Shown one piece after another: positions 21,830 to 33,400 of a stretch of DNA of 64,000 bases; position 1 is the first letter of the stretch; the number at the start of each line of letters is the position of its first letter. Where the stretch lies: the NCBI GenBank assembly GCA_947172415.1, contig OX359201.1, forward strand, positions 496,001 through 560,000. Direction: 5' to 3'. The DNA comes from Chondrosia reniformis. Taxonomy: Eukaryota > Porifera > Demospongiae > Chondrillida > Chondrillidae. The notes below the pieces were generated by a model. The model made no database searches. It saw nothing but the letters and a program-made list of their open reading frames with translations, and was not told where the DNA came from. Both the position numbers and the translations under genes were made by a program.

Positions 21830-24800
21830 ATGGAGGTGAGCAAGGTATTTTCAGAATTCCAGAAGGTCGTACTCTTTATGGGAGACACGATGTCGAAAGC
21901 TCCGAATCTTTCCACTTCTCAGAAAGTTAGTGACTATATAATTGAATTCACTGGCTGTATAGGAAAATGTCAATTGTTTGTATGTTTGAGACTCACATAA
22001 TTTCTTGTAAGTTTAAATCTTCCTTTTTGTTTTGTTTGTAGTTGTTAAATTCAATCAAAGGCATCCTAAAGAACAAAAATAACAATACTAAATCAATTAG
22101 GAATGATTGCTTTCTGTTGAGAAATGACTTCAAACCAATCTCAGAGGATGATGTATCATTATACTCATTTACAGGTTCAGTTAGAATGGAATAATAATTG
22201 TGTTGACAAGCTAATTTTGGGAGTGAAGCAACTTTTCAATAATTTAGATCAACTACATTAAGCTTATATTCACTTCTCAAAAGTCTAGGAGAGCCAAATT
22301 ATTTTGTCTCCCCGGCCCCAAGTTCTGCATGCAGACTGTTATATACCATTACCCCCCTAAAGTTAAAAGTTTTCAATCCTCGGGGGGGGGGGGGGATGAA
22401 TGCCCCTGCCTCCCTCTGCGTAGCCCTGAACTAATATTTGCAGGACAAAGATTTATGAATTTATTTCACCATAACTGTATCCTACGTTAGCTTTAAGATG
22501 GTACATCTTCCATTATTGTAGATTGCTAAAGAAATAGTTTTGTCTTCAATCAAACAGCTCAACCCTGCATGTCTTATCTATGACTGCAGAAGGCTAAAAT
22601 CATACTACCTCCTTAGCAATCTAAATTAATGGCAGTTTTACCAACCAAAAGATAATGCATAGAGTACATAGAGGCAAGGGTTCACAAAAGGTCAAGAAAA
22701 AGACAAAGATTCCCAGGGTCACTGGTGAAGTGTGAGAATTCCCACAAACAGCTGTCTGCCCCAGTGGAGCAAAAGAAGAAAGAGAAGATCTGTATCCTCA
22801 TCCCAAGCTCTTAACAGGTTTAGTTTCTTATAGACTTTTTAATTTATTACAGAGTAGGCATAGCATAATTTAGGAAAATGATTACTCATCAAGATAAGAG
22901 TATGCAACTGAATATCTGTAGGAACAAGGAAATTATTAACCATTTTAACACCTACATTGGACTCACTTAGTCTCGCCATCGCGGCGTTGAAGAAAGGGTT
23001 GCGGCCCCGGCTTATGGGCTTAGTAATTCGTAGTAAAAATCGTTTCTGACTATTTTTACTATGAATATCTGTAGCTTGTAAAGCATATTGATATTCCTAT
23101 GCATACTGCATTATATCACATACATATTTCATACATATTGCATACTTATCCCATTGATATGACATTCGTACCACATATGCCATAAGTATCACATATGTAT
23201 TACATACATATCCTATTCACATGACATATGTGTCACATATGCCAGACATCACATATATATCCAATTATATTGCACACATAACTTAACCTTTGACCCTCAA
23301 ATATTACAAGTATAGACATTTATTATGAAATCTGAGTGTGTAAAATTGTGTAAAATTGTATAAAAGAGTATATCCTTTTCTCAGAACTACCCCAAGCCAT
23401 GCTTGATTAGTGCTTTAGGAAGCATACATGTAGTACACTTCATTATACAGGGACTGTACATAAACTAACTACATGGTACAGTTTAGAAGTTTAATTAGCA
23501 CTTTACCACTTAAAGCCTCTATTAAGTATTACTAATGGCGAGCATCCATTAAAGGTAATGTTACAGTACTTTTTGGGTAGGTTGTCCAGACCGGACATTA
23601 CAACCAGTAATTATGCATGCATGGTGACATCATTCTAATGGGAAGGCTTGTTCAAATGGTAGTCTCGAGTTACCGATTACAACATTCAGTCCGGACAACC
23701 GACCCAAAAAGTACTGTATGTATTACACAACTGGAACTCATTTGGGACTACTAGTGGATATATTTAGTCTTGGTAAATTAAAATAGTTGAGCAACAACAA
23801 CACTAGTGTTAACAAAAATTGAACGTTCCAACCCCGAGCTCTTAGTCTTATAATGATTGTTTTGAATGCAACAGATAATACCCACCAAATGCCGAAGTGT
23901 GTTCACTTTACTTCATTTTAATTATTCCTGCAAATATTCTATATATGTGGTTGTTAATTCTATATTGGAGGAAACCATGGTGACAGTGAATTGTGTATAC
24001 TTCAACTCCTTTTCATAGTTGGTGAATAATTAAATATTTTATCTGCTTTTGTAGTTAAGATATATTTGATGGATTGGAAACCAGAGTATGTTAGAGAAGT
24101 AATCACAACAGGTTTGTGTGAATATATAGTTACTCTATATGGCCACTATATGGCCACTGTATGGTCACTGTATAGTCACTATGGTTACCATATAAGGTAA
24201 TTATATGCAAAGGAAAATGGGAGGATTCAAAACCTTTGCATGTAGGTATATATTTGCAGAATCTAGAATAGGAAGTATTTACTGATTTGCTTGTCCTATA
24301 ACATTTTTGATCTTGTCTGATTTGATTTAGTGTTTCAGGAGCTGGGACTGAGTTCAGTGGATTATGTTATAATACAGTTTCCGCCCCTTCCAATTGGAGA
24401 GGATTTTCCCCTTGATAAAGCTAAGAATGTGTGGAAGGCTGTAGAGGAAATAGTAAAGGAAGGGGCCACTCCTGTGGTGGGGACAGCTGACTTGGACAAG
24501 ACACAGCTGGAAAGTCTTTACTCTTGGGCAGAGGTTACTGCTGCACTAGTCTTCACCACCACCATCCATTCTAGTTGTGCTTATCCCCACTTCCATTTTA
24601 CTGCTCTTCAGTGCTGCTAATCCCCATTCCCATTTTACTGCTCTTCAGTGCTGCTTATCCCCATTCCCATTTTACTGCTCTTCAGTGCTGCTAATCTCCA
24701 TTCCCATTTTACTGCTCTTCAGTGCTGCTAATCTCCATTCCCATTTTACTGCTCTGCAGTGCTGCTAATCCCCATTCCCATTTTACCGCTCTTCAGTGCT

Positions 24801-25631
24801 GCTTATCCTCATTCCCATTTTACTGCTCTTCAGTGCTGCTAATCTCCATTCCCATTTTACTGCTCTTCAGTGCTGCTAATCTCCATTCCCATTTTACTGC
24901 TCTTCAATGCTGCTAGTCTCCATTCCAGTTTTACTGCTCTTCAGTGCTCCCTCTTTCCTCTCCTAGTTGATAGGTTTGGTTGCATGTTGTTTATTCACTT
25001 TCAGAAGTTATTTTATAATTGTGTTAGTAGTCTGGAAAGATTAGCATCCATTTCTGTGTTGATAATTGAGACAATAGAGATGTAATTGGCCAACTGCTAT
25101 ATGCTAGCTGTTTTTATTTGCTGCACTAATCAAATATATTTAATGTGTACTGGACGTGTAACCTCATTAGTGACTTTTTTTTAGGTGAAACCATCTCTTA
25201 ATCAGATTAACCTGGAGTCCTGTTGCGAAATGCCACCAGTGAGTGATGCAATATGTTGACTAGTCTATATCCTTCCTAATGTTAACTCTTTCCACATGGC
25301 AGGATCTTGTAGCTTATGCGAAAGAGGCGGACATTCGACTACATAGTCACAGTGATGAGAAAAGTTTGTAAATAATCTTAGAAAATAAGATACGTAAATA
25401 AAGTCACAAATTATGTAAATATTTCTTCACTGAATATACGAGTCTCTGAATTATATTCCTGTAGATGTGCTAGTGGATGAATCGTTTGTACAGTGTCTGA
25501 AAGATGCTGGTGTGCCCCAAGAAAGGGCTGTAAAGTGGAGACCCATCTGGGTGGCCAAATATGTGTCTCAAGTGAAGACCCGTAGTGTCCTGGGCATTCG
25601 AGGATTTCTAATGGCTGCCAAGCCAAACTGA
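21830..25631 (+). CDS. GCLM: Glutamate-cysteine ligase regulatory (modifier) subunit
   Basis: The modifier subunit binds the catalytic subunit GCLC and raises its efficiency in the first step of glutathione synthesis. Seven exons in phase: 21830-21925, 22042-22174, 24055-24111, 24331-24533, 25185-25238, 25303-25363 and 25465-25631, giving 256 residues (human about 274). Family landmarks: GTADLDKTQLESLYSWAE, VKPSLNQINLESCCEMPPDL, WRPIWVAKY and VKTRSVLGIRGFLMAAK. The fold is aldo-keto reductase-like without reductase activity. The stop codon lies 149 bp before the LZTR1 start. Intron 2 holds a MITE, a dispersed repeat and a poly-G tract; intron 4 holds a 37-bp minisatellite that opens long false frames. 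Confidence 0.92.
22379..22394. repeat. Poly-G tract
   Basis: A run of about 14 G in GCLM intron 2. Homopolymer G of this length is uncommon in an AT-rich genome; it could be a sequencing-prone site. Confidence 0.8.
22676..22885 (+). repeat. Dispersed repeat R1, copy 3
   Basis: It carries the CACAAAAGGTCAAGAAAAAG, CACAAACAGCTGTCTGCCCC and TTAGTTTCTTATAGACTTTT segments of the family, in GCLM intron 2. Confidence 0.75.
23564..23716. mobile_element. TA-flanked MITE, copy 2
   Basis: 153 bp with inverted ends CAGTACTTTTTGGGTAGG and CCGACCCAAAAAGTACTG, flanked by TA. Long inner arms TTGTCCAGACCGGAC and GTCCGGACAA extend the inverted repeat to about 28 bp. No coding capacity. Better preserved than the copy at 5615. 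Confidence 0.9.
24575..24950. repeat. 37-bp minisatellite in GCLM intron 4
   Basis: About ten units of 37 bp around CTGCTCTTCAGTGCTGCTAA and TCCCCATTCCCATTTTA. The unit length is not a multiple of three, so the reading frame rotates and no stop appears for long stretches; these are not genes. Confidence 0.9.
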
Positions 25632-25780
25632 TGTATACTATTTTTAGATACATATTTTACTCTTTAACTATATTTAGTAACAAACAGAAGGTATTATATA
25701 AATGGCCGAAAGTAACATTGGCGCATCAATATATCAACTCTGAGATCAATTTATATTTACTTAGAGACCGGATAAGGAGT

Positions 25781-28060
25781 ATGGCCGAACGCGAATCTAA
25801 GCTGTTTGATCCCTTAGACGCGGATATCACCTTGGACTTTACCCAAAAGGAGCCGTCCCACTTATGGAAGAAATTACCCGCGTGTGAGGAGTTTGTAGGC
25901 GCAAGAAGAAGCAAGCACACGATGGTAGCGTGGGACAACGGCCTGTACATATTTGGAGGAGACAACGGAAAGAGAATGTTAAACGATTTTCTCGTGTTTC
26001 ACATTGTGGACGGGTCCTGGGCCCGAGTTGTCAGTACGGGATCCCCTCCCCCTCCTCGATACCACCACTCAGCTGTAGTATACGGAAATAGTATGTTTGT
26101 ATTCGGTGGATATACGGGAGACATAAATTCCAACCAAAACCTTCAAAACAAGAATGACCTGTATGAGTTCAAATTTTTGAGTAGCCAATGGGTGGACTGG
26201 AGAGAGCATTTGAGTCAGCCCCTCCCACCTGCCAGATCCGCCCACGGAGCCACTGTGTACAACAACAAGATGTTCATTTTTGGAGGGTACGATGGACACG
26301 CCCGGCTGAACGACATGTGGTCTATAGACCTCTCGGCTGCTGAACCGGAGTGGGAGGAGGTGCAGCAGTGTGGCGTCAGTCCGCCCACCTGCTGTAACTT
26401 TCCTTTGGCTGTTGTTGGGGACCAAATGTTTATGTTTTCTGGTCAAAGTGGAGCTAAAATGACCAACCACATGTACGCCTTCAACTTTACCGAAAGTCGC
26501 TGGTGGAGGATTCCAACGGAGCACCTCCTCCAAGGATCCACTCTCCCTCCACAGAGGAGGTATGGACATGTGATGGTCCCCTATGGACACGCCCTCTATA
26601 TCTTTGGGGGTGTGGGGGACATTAAGGATGACGACGATTTGTACTGCTTTGATGTAGAGACACGTACCTGGTCAGTGATCAAACCAGCAGAGAACAGTGC
26701 CACACCCACGCCACGCCTCTTCCACTCTGCCACAGTGTGGGGTGAGTATCTGTACATTTTTGGTGGAACAGTGGACTCAGCAGGAACAAGAAGTGGTGAC
26801 ATGTACCAACTCAGTTTGGTCACCGCTCCCAAGTGTACCTACTTCAGGGACTTTGCCAAGCTGATGCATGCTGAAGAGTTCTGCGACATCACTTTCGAGG
26901 TCAGTCCGAAAAGGATACCCATTGCTGCTCACACTACCATCATAGCGGCAAGGTCACCTTTCCTGAGGGAGAGGATCTTGGAAAAGTATTATGCAACCAT
27001 CCCTGAGGGGAGCACTGATGCCACGCCCCCTCAGTCCCCTCCCCTCTTTACCCCTAAGGAAAGGATTGTGGTTGAACTCCCAGATGCAGCTGAAGATATA
27101 TTCAAAATGGCCTTGTATTATATGTATACGGACCACCTCCATCCGTCCCTTGAAGTGGCTTCTATTGAAGGAATGACTGTGAACCAAATGCTGCAGATGA
27201 TGGAACTCTACAAGTTATCTCTTCTTTTGGAGACAAAGCGTTTGGAGCAACTCTGTGTCCAGTACATCCAGTCCTCTGTCAATGAAGAAAATGTACTCTA
27301 TGTGCTGAGAATTGCATCGGAACTCCGCCTCTCCAGCCTCAAGGAGTACTGCATGCGCTCCATAGTACGTGACTCTAGCTACCGACAAGTTGTGATGAGT
27401 CCAGCATTTGAGTCACTAAACCCGGACCTGATGGTGGAACTAGTCAGAAGACATGAGACTAGATCTAGGCCGACCTCTCCGGATATCACCCAAGGGAGGG
27501 AGAGCAGCATACCCTCCTCCTTGAAGGACGACTTGAGGAGGGTCCTGGAGAGTGGTGTCGGAAAGCCCTTTGCTGATGTGATTCTGTGCATTGGTGATAC
27601 AAAAGTATATGCCCACAAGGCAGTATTAGTAGCCCGCTGCTCTTATTTTGAAGCCCTCTTCAGGTCCTTCATGCCCGAGGATCACAAGGTTACAATAACA
27701 TTTGGGAAGAATGTTCCAAGCCAGTCCGCCTTCCAGTCCCTCCTCTGCTACATATACTATGCCTCTATGCCTGCCACCCCTGAAGATGCTCTTTATATAT
27801 TTTCCGCTCCCAACTTCTTTGGTTTCCATAACAACCACTTACAGCACTACTGCAAAGATTTGATGGAGAACTCTCTCTCCAGTCAAAACGTCCTGCAAAT
27901 GTTGGAGATTGCCTCAGAGATTGACATGCAAGCTGTGAAGAAGCAGTGCTTGTTGTTAATATCTGAAGATTTCAATGCCATTAACCAGCAAGCTCACTTT
28001 CGCAACCTACCTCGTCCCCTTCTCCTCGATATATTGGACACTTTAGCCAGTAAACTTTGA
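25781..28060 (+). CDS. LZTR1: LZTR1: kelch/BTB adaptor of CUL3 ubiquitin ligase
   Basis: LZTR1 recruits Ras-family GTPases such as RIT1 to CUL3 for ubiquitination. The open frame begins at 25631, but the ATG at 25781 (MAERESKLFDPLDADITLDF) begins the conserved region and gives 759 residues; human is 840. Kelch repeats fill about residues 30-350 (YIFGGDNGKRMLNDF, FVFGGYTGD, FIFGGYDGHARLNDMWSIDL, YIFGGVGD, YIFGGTVDSAGTRSGDMYQL). Two BTB-BACK modules follow (FCDITFEV...IAAHTTIIAARSPFLRERI; FADVILCIGDTKVYAHKAVLVARCSYFEALF). The whole frame is intronless, while flanking genes are intron-rich and vertebrate LZTR1 has many introns. It follows GCLM closely in the same direction, so its promoter may lie in the GCLM 3' end. 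Confidence 0.95.
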   Translation: MAERESKLFDPLDADITLDFTQKEPSHLWKKLPACEEFVGARRSKHTMVAWDNGLYIFGGDNGKRMLNDFLVFHIVDGSWARVVSTGSPPPPRYHHSAVVYGNSMFVFGGYTGDINSNQNLQNKNDLYEFKFLSSQWVDWREHLSQPLPPARSAHGATVYNNKMFIFGGYDGHARLNDMWSIDLSAAEPEWEEVQQCGVSPPTCCNFPLAVVGDQMFMFSGQSGAKMTNHMYAFNFTESRWWRIPTEHLLQGSTLPPQRRYGHVMVPYGHALYIFGGVGDIKDDDDLYCFDVETRTWSVIKPAENSATPTPRLFHSATVWGEYLYIFGGTVDSAGTRSGDMYQLSLVTAPKCTYFRDFAKLMHAEEFCDITFEVSPKRIPIAAHTTIIAARSPFLRERILEKYYATIPEGSTDATPPQSPPLFTPKERIVVELPDAAEDIFKMALYYMYTDHLHPSLEVASIEGMTVNQMLQMMELYKLSLLLETKRLEQLCVQYIQSSVNEENVLYVLRIASELRLSSLKEYCMRSIVRDSSYRQVVMSPAFESLNPDLMVELVRRHETRSRPTSPDITQGRESSIPSSLKDDLRRVLESGVGKPFADVILCIGDTKVYAHKAVLVARCSYFEALFRSFMPEDHKVTITFGKNVPSQSAFQSLLCYIYYASMPATPEDALYIFSAPNFFGFHNNHLQHYCKDLMENSLSSQNVLQMLEIASEIDMQAVKKQCLLLISEDFNAINQQAHFRNLPRPLLLDILDTLASKL

Positions 28061-28563
28061 ACATAACTCACATACTTCTTAATATATTCTGTTGATAATT
28101 GCTAACTATTATTTTGTCTTTGTAATATTATGTGAATACTTAAGATATTCAATACAACTCTATGTACATACAGTAAAATGTTAATAGAGCGGTCATGCAC
28201 CTCCAAAACATAATCATCTCTTAAAATTCCCTGCCAAAATTATATAAAATGGGCTGTATACGTATAAGACTTTCTATATACGTATATATAGCACGCCATA
28301 CAAGTTCAGATGGCCCCAAGCTATATTATATATATATAACTGCGTGCACGTTCATTTTATAACTATAGCTATATAGCTATATATGCATTGTATATATATG
28401 ACTTTGGTATATATAATTAATGTAGTTTATTTACAGAAATGCAAATTAAACTTAAAGAGTATATATCTACCACTACATGGGTATATTTACCTATGGAGTT
28501 TACATGTAAGTCCTATATTGTAGAGTTAGAATCAGTTGCATTTCTGAATATACGTATCCTCCT
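28061..28563. other. Convergent intergenic region LZTR1 / C4-like
   Basis: AT-rich 3' flanks with TATA-rich simple sequence and several AATA-rich polyadenylation-like motifs. No gene seen. Confidence 0.5.
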
Positions 28564-29415
28564 TCACTGGGAGCATATAGCACAGGAGAGTGCTCTTTGA
28601 TTATCATAGGGTGGGCATGGCAGAACAGTGCAGTCTGCCTTCATGACATACACGACTGAAGGGTTAGTATTGGCACTGGTTCCAATAGCTTCAGCTTCTG
28701 CATCAACACATGCAGATTGCAGACTTTCCAGTACGACCTCCGCTGAGTGATGTCTTTAATTCTGCCATAAGGTATCCACTGTATTCAGTCACCCATCCAT
28801 CGGGACATTGAGCACTACCTGGCAACATGAATGTGATTGACTTGGTAGTGTGGCAGAGTGCACAGGACATCTCGTAATTGTAGAGATTACGAAAGACAGC
28901 ACCTGATCCACCTACTGTTTCATATTCAACTCCATAAAGTGAAGAAAAATGAGTGCTGGAGGTATCTGAGGAGAGATAATTTGGGCTATCAGTCAGACAC
29001 AGATAATCACTTGTTCCTCCTCCGATGTTATAGCGATTACCAGCTGCATATCCCTTATAGACCAAAGCGGTTCCATTGGGACAGGTATTAAGACCCCACC
29101 TGACGTAAACAGCTCCTAGTCCAACGGTCTCTCCATTTGCATTGATAGTCGAATGTAGCATGCCACCCTGAATATTGATGGTGTGGCGTTTCTTATGGCC
29201 AGGTCCTTCTTGATGACTCTCTATATATAAGCATATTAAAGTATTATAGTATGTATATACAACTATAGATGTATATATATATACAATTTTTGTAAAATCT
29301 ATAAAGTTTAATGTACATGATGAATTTCACCTTCCTCTAATCCTTTAGGAGCGCAAGACACTCTCAAACAAGTATCCACCAATATTAGCAGTATCACACA
29401 AAGGAAAGATTTCAT
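28564..29415 (-). pseudogene. Short-chain collagen C4-like gene with frameshift
   Basis: Two exons. Exon 1 (29415-29331) encodes a signal peptide (MKSFLCVILLILVDTCLRV). Exon 2 (29220-28564) encodes the Cys-rich domain shared with the genes at 50725 and 59444: VRWGLNTCPNGT, NIGGGTSDYLCL, SSDTSS, YGVEYE, CALCHT, EYSGYLMAE, GRTGKSAIC, CPPYDNQRALSCAIC. This domain is found in proteins annotated as short-chain collagen C4-like in sponges. Near 28712, CTGCATGTGTTGAT replaces the CTGTGTGGAT-type sequence expected for C-V-D. The extra bases shift the frame by +1 and make an immediate TGA; the original frame resumes and runs to the conserved end. It is either a recent pseudogene or a local sequence error, since everything else is intact. 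No Gly-X-Y repeat is present. Confidence 0.75.
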
Positions 29416-30447
29416 CTTCAAATCACCCAAGTTGATATTTTCTCAGACTGTTGCTGTCTCCTATTCTTTGTCAATTTACGGATATAAAAATAGCTCATTT
29501 GTGCCTCCTTATATATACGTATAGTGAATGGCTTTACTATACTTCCTTCCTCGTATATACACAAATTGCATGGTTTCATAAACCTTGTACATTGTCAATT
29601 ATCAAACTGCGTACTAGGGCCTTAAGGAGACAGCCACAGACCCTGAGCCCGACACCTTGCAGCCCGTAAACAGGAGTCAGGGGCATGGCTTCACGCCCTC
29701 CCAATGTCTTTCCTGGGGCCTCAGAATGGACCATGATGTCTTCTGTGTGGCCATGGCAAGATCAGCTTCCTGGTTTCGATCACGCCAAGGAGACTACCTT
29801 TGCACCACAGTCTTAAGGAAAAGTACTCACATGCACATGCAGACAGATACATCAACTACAAGTCACACCATCACCCAAGAATACTACGATAAGACGAGTA
29901 GAATTTAAAAGGATCATTTAGTAGGAATCAATCTGTTATTCAATTCTAACTTTGACATTTATATTTAACAATCTCATGGCAAGCTCTGTTTTTGTGTTTG
30001 AGCTCTGTTACAGGACCCCCTGCATGGTAAACCAGCCACTGTTACAGGACCCCCTGCATGGTAAACCAGCCACTGTTACAGGACCCCCTGCATGGTAGAT
30101 CAGCCACTGTTACAGGACCCCCTGCATGGTAAACCAGCCACTGTTACAGGACCCCCTGCATGGTAGATCAGCCACTGGCTGTAGGGGGCACTACTGTAAA
30201 ATAATCAATTCAATTCAAAAACTTCAAAATATATTCTGTTGAAACAACTGTTTATACTTGAACACAGTAACACACTTTTCTTTAGAATACAAGAATGAAA
30301 GAAAATACATGTGATGTGCAATGGGTGCTGGAGAGATACTGTACATTTTGAGGAAGAGTGATTAAAAGTGAAGTTCAGAAAACTGTTTTAATGAATATTG
30401 GTTGATCCATTGTGTGCAGGTGTACATGTTTGTATATATATATACAC
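29416..30447. other. Intergenic region upstream of C4-like gene
   Basis: No gene recognised. It contains a stretch (about 29905-29975) repeated at 34945-35020, marking the edge of the tandem duplication of the SRCR genes, and the 34-bp minisatellite at 30005-30180. Confidence 0.5.
30005..30180. repeat. 34-bp minisatellite
   Basis: Five units of CTGTTACAGGACCCCCTGCA plus TGGTAAACCAGCCA (or TGGTAGATCAGCCA). A single diverged counterpart is at 35030-35075, so expansion occurred after the SRCR block duplicated. Confidence 0.95.
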
Positions 30448-33400
30448 CTAATTATCCACTTCATTACATTCATTTTTGTATGTTTTCAGCCAGATGCTGA
30501 CTCCCTCACTTCTCCCCACTTCATTCTCGGCATGCAGGGTCAGGTTGTACAGAGTGTCTGAGTAAAGTCCATGCAGCTCATAAGATGTGGAGGAGCTTGA
30601 GATGCGTACAGACGGGGGAGAGGGGTTATCAGAGTCAACTTGATTTCCCTGATACTCTAGATAGTATCCAACAAGGTTGCCATGAGTGACAGTGGGCGGC
30701 GTCCAACTTATATGAATAGTCTCCATGTCTATGGGATATCCACTGAAAGTATTAACATGACCAGGCACTACATACAGTACGAAAAAACATGATTTATATG
30801 TATTTTTATGTGCATAAATGATCAATATATTAATCATGATAATGTACATACATATGTGTATGTATGTATGTATGCATGTACTACATACACATGTGTGTAT
30901 AAATAGATGAGAAAGAGACATTCATGAATGAGGATTTTAAAAAATACATACCAGATATATTTGTAGTTATAGTTATGGAATTGCTGAATGGTCCTGTAGA
31001 GTTTGCTGACGTTGCTATGTTACTGCGTCTTGCTACATAAGCTACTTTAAACACGTAAGTCTTGCCTGGAATAAGATTGGCAATAGTGATACTCTCACTT
31101 GGTTGTATAGTATTGAACATGGTAACTCCAGTTCCATCAGCCAAGTTATAGTTGTATTGTACCTTATACCAGTTAATACTGAAACCGAATATGTACTTGA
31201 GTTGTGGCAGGTTCTCTATTGAGATGACAACACTTGTGGTTGTGACTGAAGTAGCAGATATTGTTGGAGAAGGTCCTAAGAATATAGATTCACACATAGC
31301 ATTATAAACTGATAAATATTATACTGTAACAGTAAATCAACACATTCTAAAATATACAATTAAGACTCCAGGGTGGCTGATAAAGTATGCACTTCAAGGA
31401 ATAGCAGTTTGACAAGAGCTTAAAAAGAAAACTGTATTCTTACAAAGAGTTCTATGTTATATATATAGAATTTCCCAAAGTAATCATTAGTCTAGCCTTG
31501 TATGTATATGTAACAGGAAAATTGTGTTTTAGATTTTCAAATATTAATTAGTTTCTATTACCTGAGCATACAACTCCGGCATCATTGGCATGAGTACATG
31601 ATCCAACATTTCTCCATCCATTATGAGTACAGAAGCTGATAGCAGTCTCGTGGCCAACACAGCCTACATTGGACATCATAAGTGTACCACTCCCCGGAGA
31701 GAACACACCACCTCTTGTAGCCCTGATAGCATTCCCAAATCCAAGCTGATTACAGACAACTTTGGCATCATTTAAATCCCAATTTCTGTCACAGATATTC
31801 CCCCAAGAGCCACCCTGGTATACCACAACCCGACCTTCAAATGGTGTGCGACCACCACTTAGATGAATATTTAATTCTCCTGCAGCATAATATATACATA
31901 AAGTACATAAATACTGTATACATATATAGCAACTGCAAAGAGATAAATGAAACATTTTTGAACTGAAACATTCTATACATTTTCTGGCCCTGATCATGAG
32001 ATTATATATATACGTATGTTTACGATAAACATTCATTATACAGCATGCATTCACAGTACATAGGCCTTTGAGAACATTTAGTAATTAATGAAAACACTTA
32101 CTATTACACTCCAATCCTACATCTTCACCATGGTGACAATCTTCAATTCCCCACCCACGATGGGAACAGCTTTCCAAGAGCACCGCATTTGAGTTGCAAT
32201 CAATGTCGTCCAATAAAACTTCACCAGTTCCTTCTCCATAATATGCTCCCTGTCTAACCCGTGTGACTCTTGTGAATCCCAGTTGATGACAGGCCACGTT
32301 ACCATCAGTTGTATCAAATTCATCATCACAAATAGTTCCAAATCTTCCTTTGTAGCTAACCTCAAGTCTACCGTTGTAAGGGGCTGTTCCATCAACAAGC
32401 CTGAGTGCTCCATCCATTAGTGGACCTATATACACAAACAAGCATGTTATATACTGTACATAAGGATTCACAGAAGATCAAGATAAAGAAAGAGACAAAG
32501 ACTCCCAGGATCACTGATGAAGGGTGGAATTCCCAGAAACGGCTGTCTGACCCAGTGGAGAAGAAGATGAAAGAAGGGAAAAGAAGGAAGAAAAGGCTAC
32601 TGTATCTTCATCTAAAGCTCTCTTTAGGTTTAGTTCCCCTATAGGCTCTTTTTACAGAATAGGCATATAGCATGTAGGAAAATGGTATCTTAGATTTTTC
32701 ATATGTACTTTTAGGTTGTGTTTAATGTTTAATATATTATATATATATTAATTTGATGGTTTGGCAGTCTCGCTGTTAACCACCATATTTAATATAAATA
32801 TGTAGTCTGTCAAATTTTCAGGCTATTCTGCTATTTTTCAATGTAATAAGAAACATTCTTACATTAAATTTTCTTATTATATCACATATGTAATTTCACC
32901 TGTAAATCCTCAATAGTAAATAACATGAATGATTGGAGGCTAACTAGTATATATAAGCACGTGCAATATATGTATTAGTTGATGGTTATTACATTGCTGA
33001 TGAAGACCTTAGGGTCAAAACGTTCAGTTCTGAAGAATATTATGATGCTGTAGCTCAATAATCATCAACTACTCCATATCATTTCTGTATGCATATAAGT
33101 TTTGCCCTTTGACCAAACGTACTTGTTTTATCTTTTTGACAGCAATATGACTCTGTAACATATACTGTGATGGTCCTATAAGCGGTTCTATATCTGTAGG
33201 CATATGCAGTGTAACTCCTCTGTGCTCTCTCATAGCATGTCGTATAGCTAATAAAATATTGGAAATAATTATTATGGTTTCTTTCAGAGTATATTTCAAG
33301 GGGGGGGGGGGCAACTTGCCCCCTCTGCCCCCCTGAAAGAAACCCTATTATATGTAACAAAATCCCTGTCTTAAATATACATATAATTAATTTAATAGTT

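Noticed and set aside
24577..25085. Leu/His/Cys-rich repeat ORFs
   Set aside because: 37-bp minisatellite in GCLM intron 4.
25631..25780. 50-residue N-terminal extension of LZTR1
   Set aside because: It overlaps the GCLM stop, is AT-rich and has no similarity to LZTR1; conservation starts at the ATG at 25781.
30000..30180. CRISPR-like array of 34-bp repeats
   Set aside because: Units are contiguous without unique spacers, in a eukaryotic context; it is a minisatellite.
33069..33314. Alternative frame of the third EMI exon (MREHRGVTLHMPTD type)
   Set aside because: Its phase does not match exon 4, while the Cys-containing frame (SYCCQK) matches both neighbours in all intact copies.
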